From Mycobacterium florentinum (GTDB lineage Bacteria; Actinomycetota; Actinomycetes; Mycobacteriales; Mycobacteriaceae): 64,000 nucleotides of DNA. The first letter of the stretch is position 1, and the number at the start of each line of letters is the position of its first letter. A program made the position numbers and the translations under genes. This document shows, piece after piece, positions 42,935-52,120 of the stretch. The stretch spans positions 3,410,001 to 3,474,000 of the forward strand of contig NZ_AP022576.1 in NCBI RefSeq assembly GCF_010730355.1. Direction: 5' to 3'. Below the pieces are notes generated by a model. It was not told the DNA's origin and did no database searches. It saw only the letters and a list, made by a program, of their open reading frames with translations.

Positions 42935-44311
42935 GTGGCGCCGGTTCCGCGGACCCGGTACGCCAGTTGCGGCGAGATCGACATCGCCTATCAGGTTTTT
43001 GGCGATGGCCCGATCGACTTGCTGGTGCTGCCGGGCCCACTCATTCCGATTGACTGTGTCGACAGCGAGCCGTCGATGTATCGCTTTCATCGACGGCTGG
43101 CGTCCTTCAGCCGCGTGATCCGGTTCGACCAACGCGGGATCGGCATGTCGTCGCGGGTTCCGTCGCTGGACATGATCGGGCCCAGGTCCTGGGCGCAGGA
43201 TGCGATCGCCGTGATGGACGCGGCCGGGTGCGAGCGAGCGACGGTCTTCGCCCCGGGTTTCACCTCGTTGGCCGGGCTGGTGATGGCCGCCGAATTCCCC
43301 GAGCGAGTCAACAACCTGGTGATCTTCAACGGCGCGGCCAGGACGCTGCGCGGTCCCGACTATCCGATCGGCAGCGACGAGGTCGAGGCCGAGCCGTACA
43401 CGACGGTGGGGGTCGAACCGGACGCCGTCGAGCAGGGCTTCGACATGCTGGGCATCATCGCCCCCTCGGTCGCCACCGACGACGCGTTCCGCGCGTGGTG
43501 GGACCACGCCGGCAACCGGGCCGCATCCCCGAGCATGGCGCGCGTGGTCATCGAGACCATCCGGCGCTCCGACGTGCGCGACATCCTGCCCCGCATCACC
43601 ACGCCGACGCTGATCCTGCATCGCGACAATTCGGAGTTCAGCCCGATCGGCCACGCGCATTACATGGCCGAGCACATCGCCGGGTCGCGCTTCGTCGAGC
43701 TCCCGGGCGAAGATTCCCTCTACTGGACCGGCAACACCGCGCTGATGCTCGACGAGATCGAGGAGTTCATCACCGGCCTGCGCGGCGGCTCGGACGCCGA
43801 ACGCCTGCTGACCACGATCGTGTTCACCGACATCGTCAGCTCCACCGAGCGGGCCGCGCTGCTCGGCGACGACCGCTGGCGCGATCTGCTGGACAACCAC
43901 GACGCCATCGTGCGCCAGGAATTGCAGCGCTTCTCCGGCCGCGAAGTCAACACGGCCGGAGACGGATTCGTCGCCACCTTCAGCAGCCCGAGCTCGGCGA
44001 TCGCGTGCGCCGACGCGATCGTCGACGCGGTCCGGGTGCTCGGCATCGAGGTGCGCGTCGGCATCCACGCGGGTGAAGTGGAGGTTCGCGGCGGCGCCGT
44101 GAAAGACATCGCCGGCATGGCCGTGCACATCGGCGCCCGGGTCGCCGCCCAGGCCGGCCCCAGCGAGGTCTTGGTGTCGTCGACGCTGCGCGACATCGTC
44201 ACCGGATCGCGGCACAGGTTCACCGACCGCGGCGAGAGCGCGCTCAAGGGCGTGCCCGGCGCGTGGCGGTTGTACGCCCTGGTGAGCGAGCGCGCGGTCG
44301 TCAAGCGTTAA
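42935..44311 (+). CDS. lipJ: Alpha/beta-hydrolase-fold / class III adenylate cyclase fusion (LipJ-like)
   Basis: A 458-residue fusion. Residues 1-280 are an alpha/beta-hydrolase fold and 290-458 a class III nucleotide cyclase domain ([18 protein letters not shown] with a metal Asp; [13 protein letters not shown] with the second). At the substrate-specifying Lys position there is Asn, as described for M. tuberculosis Rv1900c (LipJ), which has the same architecture and length. In the hydrolase part the nucleophile elbow reads APGFTSLAG rather than GxSxG, and the late His position reads GEDSLYW, so lipase activity is doubtful and a sensor role is likelier. GTG start. Confidence 0.85.
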   Translation: MAPVPRTRYASCGEIDIAYQVFGDGPIDLLVLPGPLIPIDCVDSEPSMYRFHRRLASFSRVIRFDQRGIGMSSRVPSLDMIGPRSWAQDAIAVMDAAGCERATVFAPGFTSLAGLVMAAEFPERVNNLVIFNGAARTLRGPDYPIGSDEVEAEPYTTVGVEPDAVEQGFDMLGIIAPSVATDDAFRAWWDHAGNRAASPSMARVVIETIRRSDVRDILPRITTPTLILHRDNSEFSPIGHAHYMAEHIAGSRFVELPGEDSLYWTGNTALMLDEIEEFITGLRGGSDAERLLTTIVFTDIVSSTERAALLGDDRWRDLLDNHDAIVRQELQRFSGREVNTAGDGFVATFSSPSSAIACADAIVDAVRVLGIEVRVGIHAGEVEVRGGAVKDIAGMAVHIGARVAAQAGPSEVLVSSTLRDIVTGSRHRFTDRGESALKGVPGAWRLYALVSERAVVKR

Positions 44312-44435
44312 CCAAGGCCACATTCTCGGCGGGTCGGGGTGTCGTGGCGTCGCGCGTAGGCTGCGTTGGGGGCCTGTCAGCGTCGCGGCTCCCGGATTTC
44401 GGCGTACAGCTTGACATTTGATCGAAGGAGTACGC

Positions 44436-45173
44436 ATGACCGACGTGCACGTCTCGCTTCCGCCCGCGCTGCGCCGGGCGCTGCAGCTGCTGACGGATCC
44501 CCCGGCGGAGCCGGACGCCGGCAAGGGTTATCTGGATCTGCTCCGCGACGAATCGGGGGATGTCCCGAAGAACACCGGCCCAATCCAGGCCGCGTGGGCA
44601 TCGCCCATCGGCTCAATGCTTTACGACAACGCGCAGGCTTTCTCGCGCCGGTTGATCGCCGCGCTGCAACACCCCGCCGAGTGGCTGGACATCCCGCCGG
44701 GCGGAACCGTGTTGGACGTCGGATCCGGCCCGGGCACCGTTACCGCGTCCCTGGCACGCGCCGCGGGCAAGGACGGACTCGCCCTGGGCATCGACATCTC
44801 CGAGGCGATGCTGGCCCGCGCCGTGCGCAACGAGGCTGGCCCGCACGTCGGCTTCATACGTGCTGACGCACAACGACTTCCGCTGCGCGACGACACCGTC
44901 GACGCCGTGGTCTCGATGGCGGTGCTGCAATTGGTTCCGGATCCGGCCGCTGCCCTGGCCGAGATGGCGCGGGTGCTGCGATCCGGCGGACGGCTGGCCA
45001 TCATGGTCCCGACCGCGGGGCGTGCCGCGTGGGCGTGGCGGCTGGTGCCCAACATCGGGGCGCATGTGTTCGGCGAGGACGAAATCGGCGACATCCTGGA
45101 AGACAACGGGTTCGTCAGCGTGCGGGTGAAAAACATCGGCACGTTCCAGTGGGTGCGGGCCAAAAAGGGTTGA
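44436..45173 (+). CDS. Class I SAM-dependent methyltransferase
   Basis: A 245-residue methyltransferase (type 11): motif I VLDVGSGPGTVTASLA, an acidic post-I loop GIDISEAMLARA, motif II VVSMAVLQLVPDP and motif III LRSGGRLAIM. ATG with AAGGAG 6 nt upstream. No substrate signature. It stands alone, convergent with the SDR gene at 45177 by 3 bp. Confidence 0.87.
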   Translation: MTDVHVSLPPALRRALQLLTDPPAEPDAGKGYLDLLRDESGDVPKNTGPIQAAWASPIGSMLYDNAQAFSRRLIAALQHPAEWLDIPPGGTVLDVGSGPGTVTASLARAAGKDGLALGIDISEAMLARAVRNEAGPHVGFIRADAQRLPLRDDTVDAVVSMAVLQLVPDPAAALAEMARVLRSGGRLAIMVPTAGRAAWAWRLVPNIGAHVFGEDEIGDILEDNGFVSVRVKNIGTFQWVRAKKG

Positions 45174-45176
45174 GCG

Positions 45177-45983
45177 TCAGTCGTGTTTGAACGCCGGGTG
45201 ACCGCGAACGAGTAGCGGCAACAACGACTCGGGCGGCGCGATCCGGAAGAACGACGACGCGATCCGGTTGACCCAGCCGGGGACGACGACGGCCTTGCCG
45301 GCCGCCAGCCCGTCGATTCCGGCCTGCGCGACCTTGTCGGCGGGAATCCACATGATCCGCGGCAGGGCGGCTTCGGCTTCCTCCTTGTCGAAGCCCGCCG
45401 CTTCGCCGAATCCGGTGTCCACCGGTCCCGGACACAGCGCGGTCGCGGTCACGCCGGTGCCGCGCAGTTCGCCGCGCAAGCTGTGGGTGTAGGACAACAC
45501 GAACGCCTTGGCACCGCCGTACGCCGCCTGCCCCGGCAGCGGCCCGAATGCGGCCACCGACGCGACGTTCAGCACCGCGCCCCGCCGCCGCTCGACCATG
45601 CCGGGCAGGAATCTGCTGCACAGATCGACCACGGCGGCCACGTCCACCTCGACGAGGTTAACTTCTTTCTCGGGAACAGATTTCGCGACGAGCCCGAGCG
45701 TCGAGAGCCCGGCGTTGTTGATCAGGATGTCCGGGCTCAGGCCCAGGGCGGCCACGCGGTCCGCCAGACTCGCCCGCGCCGACCGATCGGACAGGTCGGC
45801 GGACAGCGGGTGCGCGGTGGGACCCAGGCGTTGGGCGAGCTCGGCGAGACGGTCGGCGCTGCGGGCCACCAGCACGACCTGATAGCCGCGCCGCGACAGA
45901 ATCCCGGCGAACTGTTCACCGATGCCCGAAGAAGCGCCGGTGACGATCGCGGCGCGATCGTTTCCCGGTGGCGGAAGGGGCAT
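45177..45983 (-). CDS. Short-chain dehydrogenase (DltE-like)
   Basis: A 268-residue [30 protein letters not shown] and YGGAKAFVLSYTHSL, with a C-terminal hydrophobic tail. It belongs to the acyl-chain-linked 'DltE' type frequent in mycobacteria. It follows a SRPBCC gene by 9 bp and is likely cotranscribed with it. Confidence 0.86.
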   Translation of the reverse strand: MPLPPPGNDRAAIVTGASSGIGEQFAGILSRRGYQVVLVARSADRLAELAQRLGPTAHPLSADLSDRSARASLADRVAALGLSPDILINNAGLSTLGLVAKSVPEKEVNLVEVDVAAVVDLCSRFLPGMVERRRGAVLNVASVAAFGPLPGQAAYGGAKAFVLSYTHSLRGELRGTGVTATALCPGPVDTGFGEAAGFDKEEAEAALPRIMWIPADKVAQAGIDGLAAGKAVVVPGWVNRIASSFFRIAPPESLLPLLVRGHPAFKHD

Positions 45984-45992
45984 GCCGTACTC

Positions 45993-46451
45993 CTACTCGA
46001 AGCGCTGGGCTTGCATCGCGAGCTTGTCCATCGACTCGCGCAGCATCTCGGGCGTCGTCGAACGCGCCTTCTCCAGCCGGGTGGCGTCGGTCAGCGCGGT
46101 GAAGTCGTAGGTGTGGGTGACGTTGGTCAGGGTGGAGTTGACCTCGCTGAGCTCCCAGCGCCACAGGTGGCCGGGCGGCTTCTTGCCGGGTTCGGCTGGT
46201 TGCCAAGCGATCTTGACGCCTTCGATGAATTCCACGACGTGGTTCTCCCGCACGGCTCCGTTGGTCAGCGTCGTCTTGAACACGTCACCGACCGCGCGGA
46301 CGCGCTGCCCGGGCACCGACGAGGCCAGGTTGTTGTTGCCGTCCCAACTGGGCTGGCTGGAGGGCTCGGCGATCAGTTCGAAGATTCGCTCGGCGCTGGC
46401 CGAGATGAAACGCGTGGCGCTGACAATGCCTTCGGGATCCGTATCGGCCAT
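45993..46451 (-). CDS. SRPBCC-family protein
   Basis: A 152-residue ligand-binding-fold protein: SATRFISASAERIFELIAEP, GDVFKTTLTNGAVRENHVVEF, LWRWELSEVNSTLTNVTHTYD and the closing MLRESMDKLAMQAQRFE helix. The ATG at 46451 is where conservation-like sequence begins; the upstream 52 codons are shadow sequence. Role unknown, probably coupled to the SDR 9 bp downstream. Confidence 0.8.
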   Translation of the reverse strand: MADTDPEGIVSATRFISASAERIFELIAEPSSQPSWDGNNNLASSVPGQRVRAVGDVFKTTLTNGAVRENHVVEFIEGVKIAWQPAEPGKKPPGHLWRWELSEVNSTLTNVTHTYDFTALTDATRLEKARSTTPEMLRESMDKLAMQAQRFE

Positions 46452-46521
46452 GGGCCAATCCAAACACGTCGCACACGCCGATGGGGGCCGGCGTCCTGCC
46501 GACCCCCAAAGCGGCTGACGA

Positions 46522-47214
46522 TCAGTGCGCGCCGACCAAGTCGGCCGGGGCCGACAGCGCCGCCTTGGCCTGGCGGCTGTGCTCGTCGGCCAGCACCTCG
46601 ACAGCACCGCCTCGGACGCCGTCGACGATTTGCCGTGCGACGTCGCGCGGGTCGTTCTTCGGCACGTCGAACGCGGTGGTCATGTCGGTCGCGGTGTAGC
46701 TCAGGTGGACCGAGGTGACCAGCGTGCCCTGTTGCTCCAGCTCGATGCGCAGCGAGTTGGTCAGCGACCAGATGGCGGCCTTGGAGTCACCGTAGCCGCC
46801 GAAGCCGCCCACCCATGACAAGACGGAGCTGATGTCCACCAGTGCTCCGCCACCGTTGTCGGCCAGGATCGGGGCGAACGCCTGGGCCACTCGAAGAGCA
46901 CCGAAGTAGTTGGTCTCGAAGACGTCCCGAACCTCTTCGATGTCGCTGGCCAGCAGCTTGGGTGCACCGAGGACGCCGGCGTTGTTGATCACGATGTCGG
47001 CATCCGCCGCCACAATCGCCAGCGCCGCAACGGAATCCGCCTTGGTGACGTCCAGCGCCACACTCACGACACGGGGATCGGCGCTGGGCTTGGGTGTGCG
47101 GGCCGTCGCATAGACCTTGGCCGCGCCCCGGCTCAAAAACTCGTCCACGATCGCCTTGCCGAGTCCGCGCTGTCCGCCCGTGACCACGACCGTCGCTCCC
47201 TTGATGTTGACCAT
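46522..47214 (-). CDS. Short-chain dehydrogenase divergent from a CGNR regulator
   Basis: A 230-residue short SDR: TGGQRGLGKAIV, NNAGVLG, DISSVLSW and YGDSKAAIWSL. The ATG at 47214 has AAGGAG 8 nt upstream; the long upstream extension of the frame lies across the divergent regulator gene and is not real. A 24-bp inverted repeat lies 38 bp upstream, so expression is probably controlled by the adjacent CGNR protein. Confidence 0.88.
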   Translation of the reverse strand: MVNIKGATVVVTGGQRGLGKAIVDEFLSRGAAKVYATARTPKPSADPRVVSVALDVTKADSVAALAIVAADADIVINNAGVLGAPKLLASDIEEVRDVFETNYFGALRVAQAFAPILADNGGGALVDISSVLSWVGGFGGYGDSKAAIWSLTNSLRIELEQQGTLVTSVHLSYTATDMTTAFDVPKNDPRDVARQIVDGVRGGAVEVLADEHSRQAKAALSAPADLVGAH

Positions 47215-47251
47215 GATCCGTACTCCTTGACTGAGGTGAACTACTTTTACT

Positions 47252-47275
47252 TCTGTCAGGCTAATTGCTGACAGA
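47252..47275. promoter_or_regulatory. 24-bp palindromic operator between SDR and CGNR genes
   Basis: Perfect 8-bp arms TCTGTCAG (47252-47259) and CTGACAGA (47268-47275) flank the A/T-rich spacer GCTAATTG. It sits in the middle of the 85-bp region between two divergent start codons. It is the likely autoregulatory operator of the CGNR protein. Confidence 0.82.
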
Positions 47276-47299
47276 GACATAGTCAAGTAGGATTTGCTT

Positions 47300-47929
47300 A
47301 TGTCTACATGGCCTGCGTCACACCGCTTCGATCTCGCGACGGCGCCCGGCGGTCTGGGGTTTGTGCACGATTTCCTGAACACGGTCCATGAGCCCGACCT
47401 GCTCGCCGACACCGCGCTCGCGCGGGACTGGTTGGCCGACGCGGTGGGGACGTGGGCGGAGCTGCGCGGCCTTCCCGCCGAGCCGCCCGCCGTGACGGAC
47501 GCGGACCTACCAAAACTTCGCGCCTTGCGCGCCTCGATCGCGCGGCTGGTGCGCGGAGAAGCGGACGCCGGGCCGGGTACGGCGACGATTTCCGCGTCGT
47601 TCGCGATGTCCGAGACGGGCGAGGTCCGGCTGGAGCCCGTCGGCAGTGGCTGGCGCTGGCTGGCCTCGGCGCTCTGGGGGGAGATCTTGCTCAGCCAGCA
47701 GGCGGGAACCTGGCGACGACTGAAGCAATGCCACAACCACCCGTGTGAGTCGACCTTTTACGACCGCTCGAAGAACAACAGTGGCGTCTGGTGCAACGTG
47801 AAGACGTGCGGCAATGTCGCCAACCTGCGGGCCTCGCGGGCGCGCCGGCGTGAACGTGAGCGCGCCGCGCAGGACGACCGGCTCAGCCCAGCGCCGGGAG
47901 CAGGCGCAGCAGCACCCGAGCCGAACTGA
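47300..47929 (+). CDS. CGNR zinc-finger (ABATE-domain) transcriptional regulator
   Basis: A 209-residue protein with an N-terminal ABATE domain ([20 protein letters not shown]) and a C-terminal CGNR zinc finger: [28 protein letters not shown] and a basic tail [13 protein letters not shown]. The two CxxxxC/CxxxxC pairs can hold zinc. This family acts as stress-responsive regulators. The ATG at 47300 is favoured over the TTG two codons earlier. The 3' end overlaps the convergent mtn gene by 47 bp. Confidence 0.88.
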   Translation: MSTWPASHRFDLATAPGGLGFVHDFLNTVHEPDLLADTALARDWLADAVGTWAELRGLPAEPPAVTDADLPKLRALRASIARLVRGEADAGPGTATISASFAMSETGEVRLEPVGSGWRWLASALWGEILLSQQAGTWRRLKQCHNHPCESTFYDRSKNNSGVWCNVKTCGNVANLRASRARRRERERAAQDDRLSPAPGAGAAAPEPN

Positions 47930-48638
47930 TCGCGACCTCCTCGACGAAGAGGTTGAAATCGACGCCGGAGTCGGTGCCGGCCAGGTCGGATAGCGCGCGG
48001 ATCACCAGCCAGGGAATCCCGAATGCCTCGCAGACCTGGGCCAGCGCGCCGCCCTCCATTTCGATGGCCAGGCCGCCGAGTTCGTCGTGCAACCGGGTGC
48101 GGCTGGATTCGCAGTGCAGATACTGATCGCCGGTCAGGACGGTGCCGTAGCTGATCCGCGGCGGCGTGCCGGTGCCGCCCGCCGCCGCGGCCAGCGCCGG
48201 CAAGGTGAATCCCTCGAGACGGTGTTTGACGCGATCGAGCAGTTCGGGTTCGACCGGGTAGCCGAAGCGGTCGGTCGGGTTGATGAACGGGACATGCCCC
48301 GGCTGATAGGGCGCCAACCGCTCGTCCTCGATGATCCCGAAGTCGTGCTGCACGACCCGGTCGGCGATCACGATGTCACCGATGTGCAACCGCGGATCCA
48401 GTCCGCCCGCCACTCCGGTGAAAACGATTGTGTGGCAATGAAATCGGTCGGCCAGCAACGTTGCCACCAGCCCCGTGTTCACCTTGCCCATGCCGGCCGC
48501 GGCCAGCACCACCCGGTATGCGTCGAGTTCGCCGGTATCGAAGGTGGTCTGCGCGATCTGTTCGCGCTGGGCTCCCGACAGAACGCTGCGCAGATACGCC
48601 CACTCTTGCGGGATTGCACAAATGACGCCGATCGTCAC
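47883..48638 (-). CDS. mtn: 5'-methylthioadenosine/S-adenosylhomocysteine nucleosidase
   Basis: A 251-residue MTA/SAH nucleosidase closely resembling M. tuberculosis Rv0091: [55 protein letters not shown], the substrate-site Glu in [11 protein letters not shown] and the catalytic Asp in [14 protein letters not shown]. It recycles the nucleoside by-products of methylation and polyamine reactions by removing adenine. Start uncertain: GTG at 48638 aligns with the family N-terminus, but the frame is open to GTG at 48674. Confidence 0.93.
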   Translation of the reverse strand: MTIGVICAIPQEWAYLRSVLSGAQREQIAQTTFDTGELDAYRVVLAAAGMGKVNTGLVATLLADRFHCHTIVFTGVAGGLDPRLHIGDIVIADRVVQHDFGIIEDERLAPYQPGHVPFINPTDRFGYPVEPELLDRVKHRLEGFTLPALAAAAGGTGTPPRISYGTVLTGDQYLHCESSRTRLHDELGGLAIEMEGGALAQVCEAFGIPWLVIRALSDLAGTDSGVDFNLFVEEVAISSARVLLRLLPALG

Positions 48639-48724
48639 CGCGATTCGCTCGCGTGCAAGTCGCACTCCAATCACCGGCCACTGACGCTGGCACCGCCGGC
48701 GATTCTATCGACCCGGTCAGCGGG

Positions 48725-48889
48725 TCAGCAGCGCTCCGCACCCTTGCGCATGACGCGAGAGTCGTCTCCCCGGCCGCGCCACGTGCTCTTGCGCACCAGG
48801 TTCAGCGCGTCACAGGCGCGCGCTTTGATGGGGGCCACTACGTCGATGTTGGTAGCGCTCTGGTTGATCAAGGTCTGCAGTGTTGCCAT
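48725..48889 (-). CDS. Small hypothetical ORF (54 residues)
   Basis: An ATG at 48889 with GGAGGAG about 11 nt upstream opens a 54-residue frame (MATLQTLINQSATNIDVVAP, ending RKGAERC). The N-terminal 35 residues read like an amphipathic helix and the C-terminus is basic with one tryptophan. No family recognised. The ribosome site and protein-like composition in an otherwise empty 585-bp gap are the evidence. It could be a small structural or regulatory peptide, or chance. Confidence 0.45.
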   Translation of the reverse strand: MATLQTLINQSATNIDVVAPIKARACDALNLVRKSTWRGRGDDSRVMRKGAERC

Positions 48890-49259
48890 AGTCTCGACCG
48901 CTCCTCCGTCAGCCTCGTCGGCCGACTCGTCAATTTCACCGCGCCTGTTTTACAAGTGTGCAGCAGGCGGGTAAACGCAGTGCTAATGCGGTTTGTGTCG
49001 TGGCGCACATTCCGGGGCGTTCCGTTCCGCTCGTCACGCTCTGCGAACCGCTCCGACCAGCACTGATCCGGTCGGCGCCCGCAGAAGTCGGGTCGCCAGT
49101 CGGCATCCACGGCATCGTGGAGCCCGGCGACACGCGGTTTGATTCACGCTGGCGAAAATGATGCTGCCACAAGGGAAATCCGCTACGCCCAACGCTGGGC
49201 AAGTCCAGTCTGCCACATGTGCCGGCGATGCGTCGCGGACGGAATGTTAGGTTGCCTAT
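48890..49259. other. Intergenic region of about 370 bp
   Basis: No convincing CDS on either strand. The plus strand has GTTT and GGGTAA spaced 18 bp apart (about 48950-48980), loosely like a SigF-type promoter, and TTAGG-TTG-CCTA just before the thioesterase start (about 49246-49258), a short palindrome. Both are weak. The region probably holds the divergent promoters of the small ORF and the thioesterase. Confidence 0.5.
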
Positions 49260-49865
49260 ATGTCTGACGAGATGCTCTGCATTGACTACCGGCGGCTCGA
49301 ATCGGTCTATGGTCCGCTGGCCCAGTCAATCCGCCGGCTCGTCGACCTCAGCATCCGCACCGAAGCCGACCCAGAGACAGTGGCATCCGCAAAGGCCAAA
49401 ATCGACAGTGCCGCAGACGAATTGAGCGCCTCGGCGCGGCCCGGACCCTTCGGTGTGCAGGTGACGCCCGACGGCCAGACCATCGCGTGGGGCAACGCGG
49501 TGATCGGTCTGCGCAACCCGGTCGCCCCGCCCCTGGTGATCCACCACGAACCGGACGGATTGGTGTGGTCGGAGTTCACTCTCGGCGCGGCCTACGAAGG
49601 CCCGCCGGACCACGCGCACGGCGGGGTGTCTGCCCTGATCCTCGACCACGTGCTGGGTGCGACGGCCCACAAGCTGGATCGGCCCGTCTACACCGGCACC
49701 CTGACCCTGCGTTACCGGCGCCGTACCGCGCTGGGCCGTCCCCTGCGGGCCGAGGCACACATCGAACGCACCGAAGGCGTCAAGACGTTCTCCGTCGGTC
49801 ATATCGCCGACGAGGACGGCGTCACGGTGGCTGCCGAGGGCATTTTCATCAGCCCGAAGACGTAA
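49260..49865 (+). CDS. Hotdog-fold thioesterase (PaaI-like)
   Basis: A 201-residue protein with a long N-terminal helix (residues 1-60) and a hotdog thioesterase domain: the active-site loop PDHAHGGVSALILDHVLGA, then YTGTLTLRYRRRTALGRPLRAEAHIER and a last strand GVTVAAEGIFI. It should hydrolyse an acyl-CoA in the cytoplasm. ATG at 49260. Convergent with the DUF2127 gene, 3 bp apart. Confidence 0.86.
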   Translation: MSDEMLCIDYRRLESVYGPLAQSIRRLVDLSIRTEADPETVASAKAKIDSAADELSASARPGPFGVQVTPDGQTIAWGNAVIGLRNPVAPPLVIHHEPDGLVWSEFTLGAAYEGPPDHAHGGVSALILDHVLGATAHKLDRPVYTGTLTLRYRRRTALGRPLRAEAHIERTEGVKTFSVGHIADEDGVTVAAEGIFISPKT

Positions 49866-49868
49866 ACG

Positions 49869-50633
49869 TCACGTCGTCATGGCGGCCCGCTCGACGTCGA
49901 GCAGCTGCTCGCCGCGTCGCTCCTCGTCGTAGGCCTTGCGGCCGCCGCGTGCGCCGAACAGTCGCTTGGAGACCACCAGGTAGATCACCGCGAGGATGTT
50001 GATGCTGAAAGTGACCAGGCGGGTCATCGTGATGCCCTTGGCCAGGTCGTGGATCTCCAGCGGCAGGAACACCGCGGTGGCGATCACCGCGAAATACTCA
50101 CCCCAGCGCTTGAGCAACCACAGGCCGACAGCTTCGAGCACCTCGATCAATGCGTAGGCGGTCAGCATCAGCGTCAGCAGCGCCAGCGTGGAAGGCTTGG
50201 CGGCCAGCGCCTTTTCGAGCTCGTGCACGATCGTCATCTGGTCGACCTTGAACCCGGCGGCGCGAAAGATGGGCAGGTCGCGATCGAGGGTGGCCTGGAT
50301 GGATCCCCGCGCGCCGCGGAATGTCCACACCGCGTACGCCGCGAGCGCGATCACCACGGCCCGGAAGACGCGTTCGACCGCGAGCGCACGAATGATGATG
50401 GCTTGCCGTAAAGCCTTGCCGCGCATGATCATCGGGGCGTCTTCGGCGTGGCCGCGGCCGTGCGGTGCGCCGACGACGAATTCCCCGCAGCGCAGGCACC
50501 GCCACACTTCGCCGAGTCCGGTGGTGCCGCTGAGCCGGTCGGCGAGTCCCTGCTCTTCCGGCGCGTAGGTGACGTGACCCGCTAGCGCGCAGCTGACGAG
50601 CTCCCACCGGTTGATGCCGCGTTCTTTGCGCAT
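49869..50633 (-). CDS. DUF2127 membrane protein with N-terminal zinc-ribbon-like motif
   Basis: A 254-residue protein. The N-terminal 60 residues hold a Cys-rich segment (SCALAGH and WRCLRCGEFV), possibly a metal site. The rest is DUF2127 with about four membrane helices (VFRAVVIALAAYAVWTF, LALLTLMLTAYALIEVLEAVG, YFAVIATAVFLPLEIHDLAKG, FSINILAVIYLVVSKRLFG). Function unknown. Confidence 0.83.
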   Translation of the reverse strand: MRKERGINRWELVSCALAGHVTYAPEEQGLADRLSGTTGLGEVWRCLRCGEFVVGAPHGRGHAEDAPMIMRGKALRQAIIIRALAVERVFRAVVIALAAYAVWTFRGARGSIQATLDRDLPIFRAAGFKVDQMTIVHELEKALAAKPSTLALLTLMLTAYALIEVLEAVGLWLLKRWGEYFAVIATAVFLPLEIHDLAKGITMTRLVTFSINILAVIYLVVSKRLFGARGGRKAYDEERRGEQLLDVERAAMTT

Positions 50634-50683
50634 GGCCGATCATTCAACGCGGGCAGCAAATGACGCAAGAGGGCGCGCGGGTT

Positions 50684-52090
50684 TCAGAGCCGCGGCCGGC
50701 TACGCGGGCGCAGCGGCCGCGGGCTCGCCGCGCCCAGCAGTCCGGTGAGCTCGGCGACGGCGATCTCGTCGATCTGGTCGACGGCGGTGACGATGTCGGC
50801 GCGCAGCGCGTCGTCGCAGAACGGTTCGGCGAGCCAGCCGAACTTGTCCACCACCCGGTCCCACGTCATCGGCCGGGTCGGCGATCCCTCGTAATCGCTT
50901 TCCTCGCGGCTGAATTCCCGTCCGTCGCTGGTGCGGACATGCACTCGCGTCGCGGTACGTTGCGGGTAGTCGGCGGTCAGGTCGGCCGCGGCGACCACGT
51001 CGACGCGCGCCAGCAACTCCTGCACGTCGTCGCGCAGCACACGTTCATTCTCCAGCTGCTCGGGACCCACTCCGCCGTCGAGCAGCGCGACCGCGCTGAG
51101 GTACTTGAGGTTGTAGTCGGCCTGTTCCTTGGTCCGCGGATGATCTTTGTCGCCGTAGGCTCCCCCACCGGCGATGTCGTAGGCGGTATGAAAAACCTCG
51201 ATCCGCACCCGCGCGACGTCGTCGCCGCGCAGACCGTTGTCCGTCCGAATCGCCAACAGCGCGTCGATGATGGCCTGTCCGTGGATCAGTGCACAATATT
51301 GCTTGAGATAGGTCTGCTCGACCGATCGGAGTCCGCGGTCGGCGGTGTCGAAATCGATTGGCTGATCGAAGAGTTGGACCAGTCCGTTGGGGCCTTCGAA
51401 CAAGGACTTGGGCCCGGTGATCCCACGACCGGCCAATATCGTCGTGTACACCGCACGCATGCCGGTGATCGCCGGCGAGATGCCTTTCCAGTTCGACACC
51501 GGCTCGGTGTGGACCGCGGCGAGGGAGACATTGTCGGCCGCGGCCGCCGCGATCGCGTGGGCGGTACGCTCGGCGTCCAGGCCAAGCAACTTCGCCGATC
51601 CGGCCGCGACCGACATCGCCAGTTGCAGCGCATGGTTGAGGCCGCGCGCCATCACGGGAACCTGTGCACTGAAACGACATTGGACTTCGTAGGCGACCGC
51701 GAGAGCGAGCAGGAAATCGGCTCCGGTGGCGTTGACGTGTTCGGCCACCGCCAGGACGGCGCCGAAGTTGTCGGCCGGGTGGCACAGGCCGCCCACGGTC
51801 AGGTAGGTGTCGAGCAGGTCGGGATAGCGCACCAGCACCGCGTTGAAGAACGCGGCCTGGTCCACCGAGGCACGGCCGCCACCGATGAGCGTCGCCGAGG
51901 CGCGGCCGCTGAACTCTTCGGTGTGCGCGCGGATCGTGGCGATGAGTTCGCCGTCCAGCGAACCGACGGCGCAGGCGATGCTGTCGAGCACGTTGCGTTT
52001 GAGCAATGCCCGTGGGTGCTCGCTCAGATCCGACGGCCCGGCACCGACGACGAAGCCGGCAAGATCGTCCACAACATAGTGATGCGCCAT
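50684..52090 (-). CDS. MmgE/PrpD family dehydratase-like protein
   Basis: A 468-residue MmgE/PrpD protein: NVLDSIACAVGSLDGE at the N-terminus, GLCHPADNFGAVLAVAEH, and HAIAAAAADNVSLAAVHTEP with a SNWKGISPAITGM segment typical of the family. 2-Methylcitrate dehydratase is the best-known member; cis-aconitate and itaconate enzymes are others, so the exact substrate is open. It follows an IclR gene by 30 bp on the same strand and is probably controlled by it. Confidence 0.88.
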   Translation of the reverse strand: MAHHYVVDDLAGFVVGAGPSDLSEHPRALLKRNVLDSIACAVGSLDGELIATIRAHTEEFSGRASATLIGGGRASVDQAAFFNAVLVRYPDLLDTYLTVGGLCHPADNFGAVLAVAEHVNATGADFLLALAVAYEVQCRFSAQVPVMARGLNHALQLAMSVAAGSAKLLGLDAERTAHAIAAAAADNVSLAAVHTEPVSNWKGISPAITGMRAVYTTILAGRGITGPKSLFEGPNGLVQLFDQPIDFDTADRGLRSVEQTYLKQYCALIHGQAIIDALLAIRTDNGLRGDDVARVRIEVFHTAYDIAGGGAYGDKDHPRTKEQADYNLKYLSAVALLDGGVGPEQLENERVLRDDVQELLARVDVVAAADLTADYPQRTATRVHVRTSDGREFSREESDYEGSPTRPMTWDRVVDKFGWLAEPFCDDALRADIVTAVDQIDEIAVAELTGLLGAASPRPLRPRSRPRL

Positions 52091-52120
52091 CGCTTTTCGC
52101 CTCCCCCGCCGCCTACGAGC

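Noticed and set aside
48950..48980. SigF-like promoter GTTT-N18-GGGTAA
   Set aside because: The spacer is longer than usual and the nearest plus-strand gene is about 280 bp away; chance is likely.
49246..49258. TTAGG-TTG-CCTA as an IdeR iron box upstream of the thioesterase
   Set aside because: Too short compared with the 19-bp IdeR consensus, and nothing in the adjacent gene relates to iron.
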